DNA from: Anoplolepis gracilipes
Lineage: Eukaryota > Arthropoda > Insecta > Hymenoptera > Formicidae
DNA: 64,000 nucleotides
NCBI RefSeq assembly: GCF_047496725.1
Contig: NC_132982.1
Location: 8,697,001-8,761,000, forward strand
Direction of reading: 5' to 3'
Shown here piece by piece: positions 62,702-64,000 of this stretch. Position numbers and translations under genes: made by a program. A model generated the notes under the pieces. That model saw only the letters and a list, made by a program, of their open reading frames with translations, ran no database searches and was not told where the DNA came from. Each line of letters opens with the position of its first letter. Position 1 is the first letter of the stretch.

Positions 62702-62778
62702 CATGGTTATATATCTCTCTTGTGCCATATAAATATATATAAATATATATATATATATAATATATAGATATAACCATG
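62702..62778. repeat. AT-rich imperfect hairpin
   Basis: CATGGTTATATATCT (62702-62716) pairs with AGATATAACCATG (62766-62778), with a 2-base bulge and an AT-rich repeat between. Flanking ACA and TGT may extend the stem. It has the size of a small RNA precursor, but the interior is simple repeat. Confidence 0.6.
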
Positions 62779-62825
62779 CGTGTCAACAAATTTATAAAGT
62801 TCCAGAGAAAGGGAGAGAGAAAGAA

Positions 62826-62869
62826 AAAAAAGAGAGAGAGAGAGAGAGAACGAGAGAGAAAGAGAGAAA
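62826..62869 (+). repeat. Imperfect GA tract
   Basis: GA runs broken by AAAA and CG. Confidence 0.9.
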
Positions 62870-64000
62870 GAATGCGTGTGGCGATTATGACACAGTGATA
62901 TTTCAGTTACATATATTTAATGATCATACATATATGATCCAATTTGGAATAATGATATATCACACATGTTTTCCGTTCCTTTTGAATGGGCATACAAAAT
63001 CCCAAAGAAAACATTAAGAAATTTAAAAAATGCAATAATCTGAGCTCAATAATTATACGATCAATATTATGAATAAAGAATACTGCTTGTCGCTAAATTA
63101 CTTTCAAACATTTATGTTAATCTCGTGAGATTATAATCTATCATAATACATTAACACATTTTTTAAATTTCGAGATAATAACTTTTTAAGATTTTGTATG
63201 CCCACACTGCTGTTCTATGCTTGTTTTAAGAATACACATAACCTGGGATGCATAATAACGAAGAATTAAGAAGAGTGAATTATAAAAAAAATTTCTTTGA
63301 TACACAGACACCGCAGAAATAAAGCTCATAATTATTTTTTTTATTCTATTACTCTCCGAAGATTATGTAGAAATTATCTAGAACAAGAAGAGATTTAATC
63401 AACAAGATTAATTAATAAATTTAATAAATTTAATTGAAAGCATAATATGAAAATAGATAAATATGTTGTAACTTTAAGAAAAGAAGAAATATTTTTTTCA
63501 GCTATATTTATGCATCTTATGGTTTCAACCGACGTTATGGACTTGTTCCGTCGCAACTAGTCAATAACTTTTTTAATATTTTAATTCTCTGAAAACGAAC
63601 CACTCTTATATTTGTCGTCAGTATGTAAGATTTAATTTTTGCTCATATAATTCTTTTCTTTTCTTAAACATAGAACAGCTAATTTATAGTTAATTATCGA
63701 TCTGTACCGTATTACGATACTCTAAAACTAGCAGACCGAGAAGCAGGAGAAAGTATGGCACACGAAACACTAGATTGTAATTTATATCAATTCTTGTTTT
63801 TTATAAGTTAGTTATAATATACATGTATAGTATTGTTTTTATAAATATATTTTATTTCTTCGTAAAATAAAACATTTCTTGATTCTTAGAAAACATTTTT
63901 CTTTTTATTTTCTTTCTGTTTCCTTCTTACCTTTACGTTTTATAGATTACGTAACGTATATTATTTTATACACATATATTAGCATATGTCATTAATAAAA

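Overview
The window looks like nuclear DNA of an insect, most likely a hymenopteran such as an ant. This is inferred from the long AT-rich intergenic stretches broken by CpG-rich islands, the many GA/CT, CA/GT and TA microsatellites, and one long glutamine-rich C2H2 zinc-finger gene of arthropod style. No bacterial, viral or organellar gene block is visible. I have no alignment to fix the species.

Only one protein-coding gene is well supported: a 1050-residue, seven-finger, polyglutamine-rich C2H2 protein on the + strand at 53099-56251, with its whole coding region in one open exon. An in-frame stop 27 bases upstream fixes the first ATG. Upstream lie a TATA-like box (50881), a roughly 1 kb purine-rich (GA) tract, and a donor/acceptor pair (52065/52480) that could delimit a 5' UTR intron. 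Downstream is an AT-rich region with AATAAA signals at 57545-57703, a plausible 3' UTR. The protein may be the orthologue of Drosophila l(3)neo38, but that is recalled from memory and not established here.

Regions: 1-29900 is non-coding, with AT-rich DNA alternating with CpG-rich islands, GA/CT microsatellites, G-quadruplex-type runs (7772, 10560), a CRE site (6107) and a small diverged tandem duplication (23730). 29922-30479 is a MITE-like element with 29-bp terminal inverted repeats beginning at TA. 30480-40057 is mostly unique AT-rich DNA with an 18-bp-arm hairpin (32845) and a promoter-like CpG-rich island (36100-36600). 40058-40823 is a short Penelope-like retroelement remnant: inverted repeats of about 50 bp, a 33-bp tail, a 13-bp flanking repeat and a minus-strand hammerhead-ribozyme core. 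42102-42637 is an old inverted-repeat element. 43000-48000 holds several GC-rich islands. 50880-57700 is the zinc-finger locus. 57700-64000 is AT-rich with another small inverted-repeat element (57969-58197) and long CA, AAT, GA and CT/TA/GT microsatellites.

No tRNA, rRNA, known microRNA or CRISPR array was recognised. Most short open frames appear to be chance frames or translated microsatellites. A few exon-like frames are listed as leads only. I did not find a convincing new multi-gene system; the most unusual item is the ribozyme-bearing Penelope-like remnant.
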